Shown here: positions 34,491 through 43,510 of the stretch, piece by piece | How positions within the stretch are numbered: the first letter of the stretch is position 1 | Layout: the number at the start of each line of letters is the position of its first letter | Source: JBBPZK01 sp965219175 | GTDB taxonomy: Bacteria; Actinomycetota; Rubrobacteria; Rubrobacterales; Rubrobacteraceae | Reading direction: 5' to 3' | Assembly (NCBI GenBank): GCA_965219175.1 | Contig: CBDCNI010000001.1 | Location: forward strand, 2,914,001 to 2,978,000 | Length of the DNA stretch: 64,000 nt | Made by a program: the position numbers and the translations under genes | Notes under the pieces: model-generated | Told to the model about the DNA's origin: nothing | Database searches by the model: none | What the model saw: only the letters and a program-made list of their open reading frames with translations

Positions 34491-35696
34491 TTGAACCTGG
34501 ACCTCATGCGCGAACTTTCGGTCTCCACGGACTCGAAGATGGTCTTGCTAGTCCTGGACGGGCTCGGCGGGCTCCCGAACGGGGATAACCTCACGGAGCT
34601 GGAAACGGCCGAGACCCCGAACCTGGACGCGCTCGCCGCCTCCTCGGACCTCGGGCTCTCGCGGCCGGTAGCGGCGGGTGTTAGCCCCGGCAGCGGTCCA
34701 GGACACCTCGGGCTCTTCGGCTACAATCCGATACGTTACCTCGTCGGTCGCGGCGTACTGAGCGCTTTGGGCGTCGGCTACGACCTCGCTAAGAGTGACC
34801 TGGCCGCCAGGATCAACTTCGCCACCCTGGATGACTCCGGCAAGATCTCCGACCGCCGCGCCGGACGCATCGCCACCCCCGACGCCTCGAAGCTCGTCGA
34901 CCTCTTAAACGAAAACCTGGACCTGGACGGCGCCGAAGTAACCCTGCTGCACGAGAAAGAGCACCGGGCCGTAGCCATCTTCCAAGCCGAAGGCCTCTCC
35001 GACGCCCTATCCGACACAGACCCACAGAGGACGGGCCTCGAACCACTGCCCGTAGAGCCGCAAGACGATTCTTCAGAGGCGGAGAAGAGCGCCGCCCTGG
35101 CGAACTCCTTCGTCGAGCAGGCAAACGAGGTCCTGAAGGACAAACATCCGGCAAACACTGTGCTGCTGCGCGGCTTCGGGATGCACCCGGCGCTGCCCTC
35201 GTTCGACGAGACTTACAAGCTGCGCGCCGCCGCCATCGCGAGCTACCCGATGTACAAAGGTCTGGCCCGGCTGGCCGGCATGGAGCTTCTGAAGGAAGGC
35301 GAGGGGATCTCCGGAGAGTTCGAGACGCTGGAGCAGAACTGGGACGACTACGATTTCTTCTTCCTTCACGTCAAGGGGACCGACGCCGCCGGAGAGGACG
35401 GAGACTTCGGGCGCAAGGCTTCGGTCATAGAAGAGGTGGACGGCCTGCTTCCCGGTCTTCTGGAACTAGGCCCCGCGGCGCTCGCCGTAACCGGAGACCA
35501 CGCCACGCCCGCGAAGATGGAGAGCCACTCCTGGCACGGGGTCCCGCTCCTCCTCAATTCTGAGTACACGCTGCCGACGGCCGAAAGGTTTGGGGAGAGG
35601 ACCTGCGCGGGCGGCTCGCTCGGCGTGTTCCCGGCCGAGGAGATCATGGGCCTACTCATGGGACACGCACTCAAGCTCAACCGCTTCGGCGCCTGA
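34491..35696 (+). CDS. apgM: Cofactor-independent phosphoglycerate mutase, archaeal type
   Basis: A 401-residue alkaline-phosphatase-fold mutase of the ApgM type. VLLVLDGLGG carries the first metal Asp. GVSPGSGPGHLGLFGYNP holds the catalytic Ser region. HVKGTDAAGEDGDF and VTGDHATPAKMESHSWHGVP provide the remaining metal ligands. It interconverts 3- and 2-phosphoglycerate in glycolysis. The TTG start at 34491 has AAGGAGCC four bases upstream. Confidence 0.92.
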   Translation: MNLDLMRELSVSTDSKMVLLVLDGLGGLPNGDNLTELETAETPNLDALAASSDLGLSRPVAAGVSPGSGPGHLGLFGYNPIRYLVGRGVLSALGVGYDLAKSDLAARINFATLDDSGKISDRRAGRIATPDASKLVDLLNENLDLDGAEVTLLHEKEHRAVAIFQAEGLSDALSDTDPQRTGLEPLPVEPQDDSSEAEKSAALANSFVEQANEVLKDKHPANTVLLRGFGMHPALPSFDETYKLRAAAIASYPMYKGLARLAGMELLKEGEGISGEFETLEQNWDDYDFFFLHVKGTDAAGEDGDFGRKASVIEEVDGLLPGLLELGPAALAVTGDHATPAKMESHSWHGVPLLLNSEYTLPTAERFGERTCAGGSLGVFPAEEIMGLLMGHALKLNRFGA

Positions 35697-35713
35697 GAAA
35701 CTCTATCGACCGG

Positions 35714-36379
35714 TTGGAGAGCCTCGCCGCGCTGGAGCGCGAGATAACCACCTGCCGCCGCTGCCCGCGTCTCGTCGAGTGGCGGGAGCAGGTCGCCCGC
35801 GAGAAGAGGGCCGCCTTCACCGACGAAGTCTACTGGGGACGTCCGGTGCCGGGTTTCGGCGACCCGGCGGCCTCGGTCGTGGTCTTCGGGCTCGCCCCGG
35901 CCGCCCACGGGGCGAACCGAACGGGCCGCTTCTTTACCGGCGACCGCTCGGGAGACTTCCTGTTCGGGGGACTCCACAGGACGGGTTTCGCGAACAAACC
36001 CGTCACCCGTTACAAGGATGACGGTCTGGAGGTCTACGGACTTTGGATCTCCGCCGCCGTCCGCTGCGCCCCGCCACAGAACAAACCAACCGCCGAAGAA
36101 CGCGACGCCTGTCTACCATACGCCGGGCGCGAGCTGGAGTTATTGTCGGACGTAAAAGCGATCATCTGCCTCGGAGCATTCGCCTGGGACGCCACCCTCC
36201 GCCTCCACGGAGTCCGCCCAAAACCGAAGTTCACCCACGGTGCGGAATACGAGGCGAACGGCGTCACGCTCCTCGGCTGCTACCACGTCTCCCAGCAGAA
36301 TACCTTCACCGGCGTCCTGACACCGGAGATGCTGGACGCGGTCCTCCTGCGGGCCAGGGAGATCTCACATCAGAACTGA
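35714..36379 (+). CDS. Family 5 uracil-DNA glycosylase (UDGb)
   Basis: A 221-residue glycosylase with Fe-S cluster cysteines (CRRCPRL near residue 14, plus Cys in RCAPP and DACLPY). Motif A is GLAPAAHGANRTGR and motif B is HVSQQNTFTG, which together mark family 5 rather than family 4. It removes uracil and other deaminated bases from DNA. The start is TTG at 35714, 17 bases after apgM. No clear ribosome site was seen. Confidence 0.88.
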   Translation: MESLAALEREITTCRRCPRLVEWREQVAREKRAAFTDEVYWGRPVPGFGDPAASVVVFGLAPAAHGANRTGRFFTGDRSGDFLFGGLHRTGFANKPVTRYKDDGLEVYGLWISAAVRCAPPQNKPTAEERDACLPYAGRELELLSDVKAIICLGAFAWDATLRLHGVRPKPKFTHGAEYEANGVTLLGCYHVSQQNTFTGVLTPEMLDAVLLRAREISHQN

Positions 36380-36426
36380 ACGGAACCCGAGAGTGCGTGA
36401 CGCTCCGGCGCCCCTCGCCTTGCTGC

Positions 36427-36441
36427 TAAAATCCTGACGTG
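36427..36441 (+). promoter_or_regulatory. Extended -10 for a leaderless lipoprotein transcript
   Basis: TGCTAAAAT (TAAAAT at 36427-36432 with an upstream TG) ends six bases before the GTG start at 36439. No ribosome site is present. Confidence 0.5.
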
Positions 36442-36933
36442 GAGATGGGACCTATCAGCAGAGTAAGCGTGCTCGTGGCGACTATATTGCTGGCCTTATT
36501 CTTGGTCTCGTGCTCCGGTGGAGACACTCAGGGGACCAGGATAGGCACCACCGGCATCCGTGAGGCTACCGTGGGCGGACCCGCCACAACAGCCGCCGTA
36601 CCGGGCACGATGGGGACAACCGGCGGCATAAGTTCCACCACCGGCAAGGTTTCGGGTTCGCTGCCGGTAACGCTGCGGGTCGAAGGTGACCGGAAGACCA
36701 TTTTTTCCGGCGTCTGCTCCTCGGGCGCCGAAGATACGGTTATGAGGGGCGTGGTGCCGAAGCGTTTCATCTACGACCTTCCGAAAGGCCGGAAGCTGGA
36801 GTGCCGGATCCAGAAACAAGACTCCAGTAACGGAAGCCTGCGCGTCGTGCTCCTCTCCCGCAACACCACCCGCTCGGTGCAGCAGACCAACACGAAAGGC
36901 GGCACCATAAACGTCTCCTACTCTGGAAATTGA
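36439..36933 (+). CDS. Secreted lipoprotein of unknown function
   Basis: A 164-residue protein with a lipoprotein signal: hydrophobic core and LVSC lipobox, Cys25 being the lipidated residue. A low-complexity Thr/Gly linker (~30-70) follows, then a compact domain of about 90 residues with two Cys (SGVCSS and LECRIQ) that may form a disulfide. No family is recognised. It should be tethered outside the membrane. The start is GTG directly after a -10 box. Confidence 0.7.
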   Translation: MEMGPISRVSVLVATILLALFLVSCSGGDTQGTRIGTTGIREATVGGPATTAAVPGTMGTTGGISSTTGKVSGSLPVTLRVEGDRKTIFSGVCSSGAEDTVMRGVVPKRFIYDLPKGRKLECRIQKQDSSNGSLRVVLLSRNTTRSVQQTNTKGGTINVSYSGN

Positions 36934-36947
36934 AGACCCGAAACGCT

Positions 36948-36977
36948 TTGGAACCGGGATCCTATCCAGATAGAATG
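36948..36977 (+). promoter_or_regulatory. Promoter for the HD-domain gene
   Basis: TTGGAA at 36948-36953 and TAGAAT at 36972-36977, 18 bases apart. The downstream GTG at 37021 has GGAGG four bases before it, so this transcript has an ordinary leader of about 35 bases. Confidence 0.4.
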
Positions 36978-37020
36978 TTCTCCTGAAACCGGAGATTGAC
37001 CAACAGAAATCGGAGGCGCC

Positions 37021-37584
37021 GTGAACCGTGAAGAGTCCTGGGAGCTTGTGCGCGAGTGGACGGAAGGCGAGTCGCTCCGCAAACATATGCTGGCCGTGGA
37101 GGCGGCCATGCGAGCCTACGCTCGCGAGTTCGGCGAGGATGAGGAGAAGTGGGGCATTACGGGCCTCTTGCACGACATGGACTACGAAAAACACCCAACA
37201 CCCGCCGAGCACCCGATGGTAGGCGTCAGGGAACTCGAAAAACGCGGCTACCCCGAAGACGTTCTCCACTCAATAAAAGGCCACGCCGACTACCTGGACG
37301 TACCCCGCGACACACCGATGTCCAAGACCCTCTACGCCGTGGACGAACTTTCGGGCTTTATAACAGCCTGCGCCCTCGTCAGGCCGGAGCGGCTCGAAGG
37401 TCTGAAAGCAAAAAGCGTCCGTAAGAAGATGAAGCAGAAGTCCTTCGCCGCGAGCGTCAACCGGGACGACATAGTACAGGGTGCTGAGGAGCTCGGCGTA
37501 GACCTGAACGAGCACATAGAGTTCGTGGCGGCTGCCCTGCGCCGGGAAGCCGGCGCCCTCGGCCTCGCGCAGGAGGGTAACTAA
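37021..37584 (+). CDS. HD-domain hydrolase (HDIG-related)
   Basis: A 187-residue HD-superfamily protein. Metal ligands are His in LRKHMLAVE, HD in LLHDMDYEKHP, His in IKGHADYLD and Asp in AVDELSGF. The family includes small cytoplasmic phosphohydrolases; the substrate is unknown. It precedes ddl by 49 bases and may be co-transcribed with it. Confidence 0.8.
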   Translation: MNREESWELVREWTEGESLRKHMLAVEAAMRAYAREFGEDEEKWGITGLLHDMDYEKHPTPAEHPMVGVRELEKRGYPEDVLHSIKGHADYLDVPRDTPMSKTLYAVDELSGFITACALVRPERLEGLKAKSVRKKMKQKSFAASVNRDDIVQGAEELGVDLNEHIEFVAAALRREAGALGLAQEGN

Positions 37585-37633
37585 CGCGGCCTCCTGCTAG
37601 GATGGAGTGTCGGTATAGAAGAGGAGGAGCCCT

Positions 37634-38683
37634 TTGGTTCGGGTGATGGTGGTTTTCGGTGGTCGCAGCGGGGAGCACGAGGTCTCCCTGGCCTCGGCGG
37701 ACGCCATCATAAAGACTTTGGAGAAGAGCGGCCACTACGAGATACAGCCGGTCGGCATCACCCGCGAAGGACGTTGGCTCACTGGCGGCGACCCGATGCG
37801 CGAACTCGCCTCCGGCGTCCCGGAGCTATCCGGCGGCTCCTCCCTCGTCCCGGCCTCGGAGAAGCTGCCGGTAGGTCTCGGCGGGGCGGATGTGGTCTTC
37901 CCGGTCCTGCACGGACCCTACGGTGAGGACGGCACCATCCAGGGGATGCTGGAGTTGGCGGGCGTCCCGTACGTCGGCAGCGGCGTTCTCGGGAGCGCGG
38001 CTGCGATGGACAAAGTGACGATGAAGAAGATCTTCGGCCACCACAGCCTCCCGCAAGTCCGTTGGATCGGCCTCACCCGCAACCAATGGGAAGCGGATAG
38101 AGAAGGATGGACGGGGAAGATAGAAGCCTCCGTTGGATATCCGTGTTTCGTCAAGCCCTCGAACCTGGGGTCGAGCGTCGGCATAAACAGGGCTGATAGC
38201 GCGGAAGAGTTGGGAGCGGCGCTAGATGCGGCGGCGCCGCTGGACCGGCGCTTGATCGTCGAGGCGGGCGTGGACGCCCGTGAGGTCGAGGTCGCTGTCC
38301 TCGGCAACGAAGACCCGGAAGTCTCCACGCCGGGGGAGATCTCCCTGAAAGCGGACGGCTTCTACGACTACGAATCGAAGTACGGCGAGGACGGCATGGA
38401 GCTCCTGGTCCCGCCCGAAATACCGGACGAAGCTGTTCGGGAAATAAAGAGCATCGCGCGCGAAGCATACCAGGCAGTAGACGCCGCCGGAATGGCCCGC
38501 GTCGACTTCTTCATCGAGCGCGGCACCGACCGTCTGCTCCTGAACGAGATCAACACGATCCCCGGCTTCACCCCGACCAGCGTATACGCCAGCCTCTGGG
38601 AAGCGAGCGGGCTGTCTTACGACGAGCTCCTCGATCGTCTCATACAACTCGCCCTCGAACGCCACGGTCAGAACTCCCGGTAG
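37634..38683 (+). CDS. ddl: D-alanine--D-alanine ligase
   Basis: A 349-residue ATP-grasp ligase with full family motifs: VVFGGRSGEHEVSLASA, VFPVLHGPYGEDGTIQG, CFVKPSNLGSSVGI and LNEINTIPGFTPTSVY. It joins two D-alanines for peptidoglycan precursors in the cytoplasm. The TTG start at 37634 follows GAGGAGGAG. The active-site region ends with the Tyr/Lys pattern of D-Ala rather than D-lactate ligases only as far as can be judged by eye. Confidence 0.94.
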   Translation: MVRVMVVFGGRSGEHEVSLASADAIIKTLEKSGHYEIQPVGITREGRWLTGGDPMRELASGVPELSGGSSLVPASEKLPVGLGGADVVFPVLHGPYGEDGTIQGMLELAGVPYVGSGVLGSAAAMDKVTMKKIFGHHSLPQVRWIGLTRNQWEADREGWTGKIEASVGYPCFVKPSNLGSSVGINRADSAEELGAALDAAAPLDRRLIVEAGVDAREVEVAVLGNEDPEVSTPGEISLKADGFYDYESKYGEDGMELLVPPEIPDEAVREIKSIAREAYQAVDAAGMARVDFFIERGTDRLLLNEINTIPGFTPTSVYASLWEASGLSYDELLDRLIQLALERHGQNSR

Positions 38684-38691
38684 AACCTCCG

Positions 38692-39693
38692 GTGACTAAC
38701 CCCTTCCAATTAGCGCTCCTCCAGAGTAGTACCGGCGGCACGACCGGCGTCGTGGACAAAGCCGGAACCGCCGCGGGACAGGTCGGCGAGAGGGCCGGGA
38801 ACCAACTGCGAGGGGTCGGGGGGTTTTTTCAGGGTATCTACGATTACCTGTTCAGTACGCAGTTCGTAGCCAACGTCATCGTAACCGTCATAGTCGTGGT
38901 TCTCGGCGTGATCTCCTACGAGGTACTCTCTCGCGGCGTGCCATTGGCCCTGAGTTGGCGTAGGGAACGGAAGAGGCCCTTCGACGCGGAAGATGTGGCT
39001 CGGATAAAGCGTCAAGATACGGCCATAACGCTCGGCAGGAACGCGCTGCGGTACGTGATCTTCCTGGTCGTCGCGTTGTTCGTCGTGAGCCTGTTTTTCA
39101 GGAGCGCGCTCGCCACCCTCGGGGGCGCGGCCCTCCTTGCCGCCGTGGTCGGCTTCGGGGCGCAGAGTTTCTTGCGCGACATCATCGCCGGCTTCTCCAT
39201 AATCTTCGAGGGTCAGTACAACGTCGGTGACTTCATCCAGATCCACCCTCCGCAGGGAGTAGGCGGCATCGTCGAGGAGTTCGGGCTGCGCGTCACCAAG
39301 ATCCGTGCGCTCTCCGGGGAGGTCCACTACATCCCGAACGGCATGATCCAGGGTGTGACCAACTACGTCTCCGGTCAACAGAGGTTCACCGTCGAGGTAC
39401 AACTCCGGGACGAGGAGGCCGCCTCGCGAGTCCAGGAAGCCTTAAAGGAAGCCTCGGACCTCTACCTCATGCCGCCGCGTCTAGTCGGACGAGAAGAAAC
39501 CGGTGACAGGATACGGCTGCGAATAAGGGCCGTGGTGCTTCCCTCCATGGAGTGGCTCGTCCTCGAAAACCTGACCGGACGCATAAAGTCGGCAGCCGGC
39601 GAAGAATCACTCGCCACAGAGCCCTTGATCTACAAAGTGGACCAGGCGAACCTGAGGAGGATAAGGGATCTCATCCCTCAGGATGGCGCTTGA
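38692..39693 (+). CDS. mscS: MscS family mechanosensitive channel
   Basis: A 333-residue protein. Membrane helices lie near residues 60-85 and 120-165. The Gly/Ala-rich pore helix (ATLGGAALLAAVVGFGAQS) and the beta domain (GDFIQIHPPQGVGGIVEEFGL) are typical of MscS. It releases osmolytes under hypo-osmotic stress. The GTG start is 8 bases after the ddl stop, so the two genes are probably co-transcribed. An N-terminal soluble or periplasmic segment of ~45 residues precedes the first helix. Confidence 0.88.
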   Translation: MTNPFQLALLQSSTGGTTGVVDKAGTAAGQVGERAGNQLRGVGGFFQGIYDYLFSTQFVANVIVTVIVVVLGVISYEVLSRGVPLALSWRRERKRPFDAEDVARIKRQDTAITLGRNALRYVIFLVVALFVVSLFFRSALATLGGAALLAAVVGFGAQSFLRDIIAGFSIIFEGQYNVGDFIQIHPPQGVGGIVEEFGLRVTKIRALSGEVHYIPNGMIQGVTNYVSGQQRFTVEVQLRDEEAASRVQEALKEASDLYLMPPRLVGREETGDRIRLRIRAVVLPSMEWLVLENLTGRIKSAAGEESLATEPLIYKVDQANLRRIRDLIPQDGA

Positions 39694-40343
39694 TCCTCCC
39701 CGTCTTCTTCGTCTTTTTTGGGGTTCCAGCTTCCGCGCAGGTGTCCGTTTGTCTGGGCTACCTTTCGGACTCCACGCTCCCGTTCGAGCCGCTCGGCCGC
39801 CGCCGAGAGCAACTCCTTGACCTTCTCCAGCCGCTCTCGCTCCGTCGTTAGCTCCAGGATCTGCTGCCGGGTCTCCAGGTCGAACTCGATCCGCCCGGCG
39901 ATGGCGAACGACAGGTTACGGTACGGCGGCTCTATCTCGATCCCGACCGAACCCTCCGTCGCCGCCTCTACCACCCGCTCCAGCAGCTCTATGCACTCCT
40001 CGGCCAGCCCGCTGACGTCTTCTTCTCCTTCTTCTTCGATGTACTCGACATCCCCGACGTAGTACGGTTTGCCCGTCAGCACGTTGTTGAGCTTGAAACG
40101 CCGCGAGCCCTCGACCATGACCACCAGCCGCCCGTCGTCGTAGCGCTCTATCAGCTCCACTATCTTCGCCGTGCAGCCGACCTCCCTGGTACCGGAGTCG
40201 TCGGCCAGAACCATCCCGAACTCCGTCTCGTCTTCCAGGCATTCGTTGATCATCTGCTTGTAGCGGTCCTCGAATATGTGCAACGGTTGGGGAGTTCCCG
40301 GCATCAACACTACATTGAGCGGGAAGAGAGGTATGTCGGACAA
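39678..40343 (-). CDS. LON substrate-binding domain protein
   Basis: A 221-residue protein consisting of the Lon N-terminal (PUA-like) domain: IPLFPLNVVLMPGTPQPLHIFEDRY, then a helical bundle and an acidic tail (KKDEEDGEDQAPS). No AAA+ or protease domain follows, so it is a stand-alone LON protein. Such proteins are common in actinobacteria and cyanobacteria; their function is unknown. TTG start with AAGGAG seven bases upstream. Its 3' end overlaps the mscS end by 16 bases. Confidence 0.85.
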   Translation of the reverse strand: MSDIPLFPLNVVLMPGTPQPLHIFEDRYKQMINECLEDETEFGMVLADDSGTREVGCTAKIVELIERYDDGRLVVMVEGSRRFKLNNVLTGKPYYVGDVEYIEEEGEEDVSGLAEECIELLERVVEAATEGSVGIEIEPPYRNLSFAIAGRIEFDLETRQQILELTTERERLEKVKELLSAAAERLERERGVRKVAQTNGHLRGSWNPKKDEEDGEDQAPS

Positions 40344-40440
40344 GGGTACGCTCCTTACTTTCTTTCGTGAGATTCTATCCCAGGCGCGACCGGCGGGTCC
40401 GCCAAAAAGCCAAGCCTCTCTAAAACGTTATTATATAGGC

Positions 40441-41229
40441 GTGGAATCGAGTGTACACACAGGCAGGGTGGTCCTGGTAACCGGCGGCGGACGCGGCATC
40501 GGGGCGGCAGCGGCGAAGCTCCTCGCCCATCAGGGAGCGGCGGTGGCGGTCGCCGCCCGCACCGGAGACGAAGTCGCCTCGGTTGCGCGGGAGATCTCCA
40601 CCTCCGGCGGCACAGCCGTCCCCGTAACGATGGACGTGACGGACGAGAGTTCGGTCGCTTCCGGCATCGAGCGTGTCCGTGAAGAGTTCGGCCCCGTCAC
40701 CATACTCGTCAACAACGCCGGGGCGAGCGGCACTCCTCTCCCCGTCGCCGCCTCCGACCCCGAGGAGTGGCGGCGGCTTTTCGACGTGAACGTCACCGGG
40801 GCGTTCCTCTGCGCCAGGGCGGTACTTCCGCGCATGGCGAACTCGAACTGGGGACGTATCATCAACGTATCGAGCGCCGCCGCCCGGCACCCGATGGCGG
40901 GCATGTCAGCCTACAGCGCCTCCAAAGCCGCCCTCGACCAGCTAACCCGCGTCCTCGCCCTCGAAGGCGAGCCCTACGGCATCGCGACCGTCGGCGTCTA
41001 TCCAGGCATCGTGGATACCCGGATGCAAGAGAACACGCGTGGGCTCGACCCGGCCCTGATCGGGCGCCAGCTCCACCGCATGTTCCAGAACTACCAGGAC
41101 TTCGATATGCTTCGCCCGCCGGAGGAGCCGGCCGAGCTTATAAGCTACCTTTGCACCCCGGCGGCGAAACGCCTCAACGGCCACATCGTCCGCCTCGAAC
41201 AACTCGCGGCCCTCAAGGGAGAAGAATGA
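40441..41229 (+). CDS. SDR family oxidoreductase 1
   Basis: A 262-residue short-chain dehydrogenase. The cofactor motif is TGGGRGIGAAAA, followed by NNAGASG, catalytic Ser in NVSSAA and YSASK. NADP or NAD use is not certain. The substrate is unknown. A longer upstream open frame exists, but the GTG at 40441 begins directly before the Rossmann strand and lies six bases after TATTAT (40429-40434), suggesting a leaderless start. It overlaps the next SDR gene by four bases (ATGA). Confidence 0.85.
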   Translation: MESSVHTGRVVLVTGGGRGIGAAAAKLLAHQGAAVAVAARTGDEVASVAREISTSGGTAVPVTMDVTDESSVASGIERVREEFGPVTILVNNAGASGTPLPVAASDPEEWRRLFDVNVTGAFLCARAVLPRMANSNWGRIINVSSAAARHPMAGMSAYSASKAALDQLTRVLALEGEPYGIATVGVYPGIVDTRMQENTRGLDPALIGRQLHRMFQNYQDFDMLRPPEEPAELISYLCTPAAKRLNGHIVRLEQLAALKGEE

Positions 41230-41954
41230 CGCTAAACGGAAAGACCGCCATCGTTACCGGAGCTTCGAGCGGTATCGGAAGAGAGACCGCGCGCCTCCTC
41301 GTCGAGAAAGGCTGCAACGTGGTCCTCGCCGCCCGTCGGAAAGACCGCCTGGAAGAGTTGGCTAACGAGCTTGGCGAACGAGCGCTCGCAGTACCCACGG
41401 ACATCACGGACCCGGACGCCTGTGAAACGCTCGTCGCCCGGACCTCGGACCACTTCGGGGCCGTGGACATCCTGGTCAACAACGCCGGGATAGGACTCTA
41501 CGGCTCCATACCAGAGGCGGACCCGGAGGACTGGCGGCGCATGTTCGACGTGAACGTGCTCGGCGTCCTCTACACGACCCGCGCCGCCGCGCAACGGATG
41601 CTCTCTCAGGGCTCCGGGGACATCGTCTTTATCTCAAGCGTCGCAGGACGGCGCGTCCCACGCCCGGACGGAACCGTCTACGCGGCCACCAAACACGCCA
41701 TCACCGCCGTCGCGGAGGGCCTGCGGATGGATCTGTGCGGGAAGGGGATAAGAGTCATGACCATCGAACCGGGGCTCGTAAGGACAGAGTTCCCCGAGGG
41801 CTCATTCTCGAGCGCTGAAGAGTACTACGCCTCGAAGGAGTACGCTCCCCTCGACGCCGGAGACGTGGCGACGGCGGTAATCTACGCTGTCGAGCAGCCC
41901 CCGAACGTCAGCGTGAACGAAGTTCTGATCCGCCCGAGCGACCAACTCAAGTAG
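41226..41954 (+). CDS. SDR family oxidoreductase 2
   Basis: A 242-residue classical SDR with TGASSGIGRETA, NNAGIGLYG, catalytic Ser in FISSVAG and YAATK. It resembles YdfG/serine-dehydrogenase-like SDRs acting on 3-hydroxy acids. Its ATG overlaps the stop of the first SDR gene (ATGA), so the pair is translationally coupled and may act in one pathway. An imperfect hairpin after the stop (about 41967-41995) could end transcription. Confidence 0.87.
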   Translation: MTLNGKTAIVTGASSGIGRETARLLVEKGCNVVLAARRKDRLEELANELGERALAVPTDITDPDACETLVARTSDHFGAVDILVNNAGIGLYGSIPEADPEDWRRMFDVNVLGVLYTTRAAAQRMLSQGSGDIVFISSVAGRRVPRPDGTVYAATKHAITAVAEGLRMDLCGKGIRVMTIEPGLVRTEFPEGSFSSAEEYYASKEYAPLDAGDVATAVIYAVEQPPNVSVNEVLIRPSDQLK

Positions 41955-42015
41955 CTAGAAACGAAAAGGGACACCCTTTAGGATGCCCCTCGTAAAAACC
42001 TGCTGTATTCCTCTG

Positions 42016-42141
42016 CTACTCGTCTTTGCTGATCCAGTACGTAAACGACCACGCCCCTGTGTAGATACAAAGGATCAAGAAGAACCCAGCAAACAGGTGG
42101 GCCGGCCCCGACAGCTCAATCAGTAGAGCTAAATCTGCCAC
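42016..42141 (-). CDS. 41-residue one-helix peptide at the end of the bc/CydA operon
   Basis: A small gene: GTG at 42141, whose first base is the last base of the TAG stop of the upstream CydA-like gene. The peptide has a short head (ADLALLIELSGPAH), one membrane helix (LFAGFFLILCIYTGAWSFTY) and an acidic end SKDE. The coupled start and position suggest a small subunit of the respiratory complex, comparable in size and place to CydX of cytochrome bd, though no CydX sequence motif is recognised. Confidence 0.7.
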   Translation of the reverse strand: MADLALLIELSGPAHLFAGFFLILCIYTGAWSFTYWISKDE

Positions 42142-43496
42142 TATTTACCACCTCCCGAGACCTTCTCGCCGTTGATGGTATTGACACCGTTCTCTACCGC
42201 CGGGCAGTTCTTCGATACGACTTTCTGATCCAGCGTGACGCAGTTGTAGATCAGGTATCCCGGCTTATTGTCAACCCTACGCGCAGACTCTCTGGTAGAG
42301 CCCATGTCGATCATGGTAAACACGATGGTAACCGCGCAGGCCATCAGCGCATATTGGCTCCAGCGACTGGCCTGACCAAATCGAAAACCGCTCGCCGTCG
42401 CCTTCAGATACAGCGCGACCACGAAGAACCCGACGAGCATCAGCCCGATCAGGCCGATGTACTTCCAGGGATACATCCCACCGAGCGGTATCTGCGAGTT
42501 GCCGAATACAAGACCCACCTGCGGCGCTATGTTCCCCGTAAACGGAATAACGTTGAGGATAGTAAAGAGCCCCGTGAACCCGAGGGCGCCAACAGCCAGC
42601 TTGCGCGTCGTCTCCATCCGCTTTTCAGCGAACTTCAGCTTGTGAACGAAGTACGCGGTGGAAGCCATGCTGAGGACCGCGATCAGCAGTACCAGCACGT
42701 TGAAGTGCCAGGCCTGGTCTCCGAGCATGATGGTGTTGAAGGCCGCCGGGGAGCTTTCCCGGATACCCTTCATGTACCCATAGCCGATAACCGGCTGTAG
42801 GATCAAGAACCCGAAGCCCCACAAAAGGCCCCAGTGTCCCATCCAGTCATAGTATTCCCGGTCGCTGTCTCGCGTGCTCCTGAGGTAGCGCCAACCGCCC
42901 CAGCCCGCGATCAGGAAACCCGCATACGAGAAGTTGCCTACGAAACGGTGCATATTCAACGGCACCATCGTCTGGTTCAGGAAGGTACGCGCCACGTCCT
43001 GGACGCCGGCCTCGGCCGGGGTGAGCATGTAGGAGGCGACTGCATCTATCATCGTCATCGCCATCAGCCCCATGAATCCGGCCACGAAACCGAAGACTAC
43101 GTGAAGGCTCTTCCGGTACGCCAGCTTATCCCAAACGTTGTACCAGGCGTACACGATGATGATCTGACCGAGGAACATGAACGCCTCGACCACGAAAACC
43201 CAGAAGAAAATGTTCTGCAAATAAGAGAAGAACACCGGGAACAAGGTCACGAGCGCCAGAACGAAGGTGATCGCCAGGGCCGCCCCGGAGGCGAACAGCA
43301 AAACCACGAAGCGAGCCAGGTTGCGGGCAAAGCGCTCGTAGCGCGGCTCTTTCGTTACCACGCCGAGATACTCACTGGTCGCCGCTATCAGCACCGAGCC
43401 GATAATGAAGGCGGCGAATAGTATGTGCGACTGGACGAGAACCGCAATGGTTACGTTCTTCCCAATTACGGGGACGTCCAGGTTACCTATAGGCAT
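42141..43496 (-). CDS. CydA-like quinol oxidase subunit I (catalytic-type copy)
   Basis: A 451-residue membrane protein of the cytochrome bd subunit I superfamily, with about nine helices. Likely haem ligands by alignment with E. coli CydA: His24 (His19), His183 in NMHRFVGN (His186), Glu403 in TRESARR (Glu445), with Glu104 at the Glu99 position and Arg406 at Arg448. The Q-loop is short and GRQPW is not conserved. No CydB is encoded nearby. C-terminal ~50 residues are outside the membrane and hold two cysteines. AAGGGGAT precedes the ATG. It is the sixth of seven genes in the operon. Confidence 0.82.
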   Translation of the reverse strand: MPIGNLDVPVIGKNVTIAVLVQSHILFAAFIIGSVLIAATSEYLGVVTKEPRYERFARNLARFVVLLFASGAALAITFVLALVTLFPVFFSYLQNIFFWVFVVEAFMFLGQIIIVYAWYNVWDKLAYRKSLHVVFGFVAGFMGLMAMTMIDAVASYMLTPAEAGVQDVARTFLNQTMVPLNMHRFVGNFSYAGFLIAGWGGWRYLRSTRDSDREYYDWMGHWGLLWGFGFLILQPVIGYGYMKGIRESSPAAFNTIMLGDQAWHFNVLVLLIAVLSMASTAYFVHKLKFAEKRMETTRKLAVGALGFTGLFTILNVIPFTGNIAPQVGLVFGNSQIPLGGMYPWKYIGLIGLMLVGFFVVALYLKATASGFRFGQASRWSQYALMACAVTIVFTMIDMGSTRESARRVDNKPGYLIYNCVTLDQKVVSKNCPAVENGVNTINGEKVSGGGK

Positions 43497-43510
43497 TTAT
43501 CAATCCCCTT

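Noticed and set aside
40276..40440. Longer start for the first SDR gene
   Set aside because: The extension lies opposite the 5' end of the LON-domain gene and precedes a -10 box placed for the GTG at 40441.
41967..41995. Terminator after the SDR pair
   Set aside because: The stem (AGGGACA with TGCCCCT) has a mismatch, and no T tract follows; too weak to list separately.
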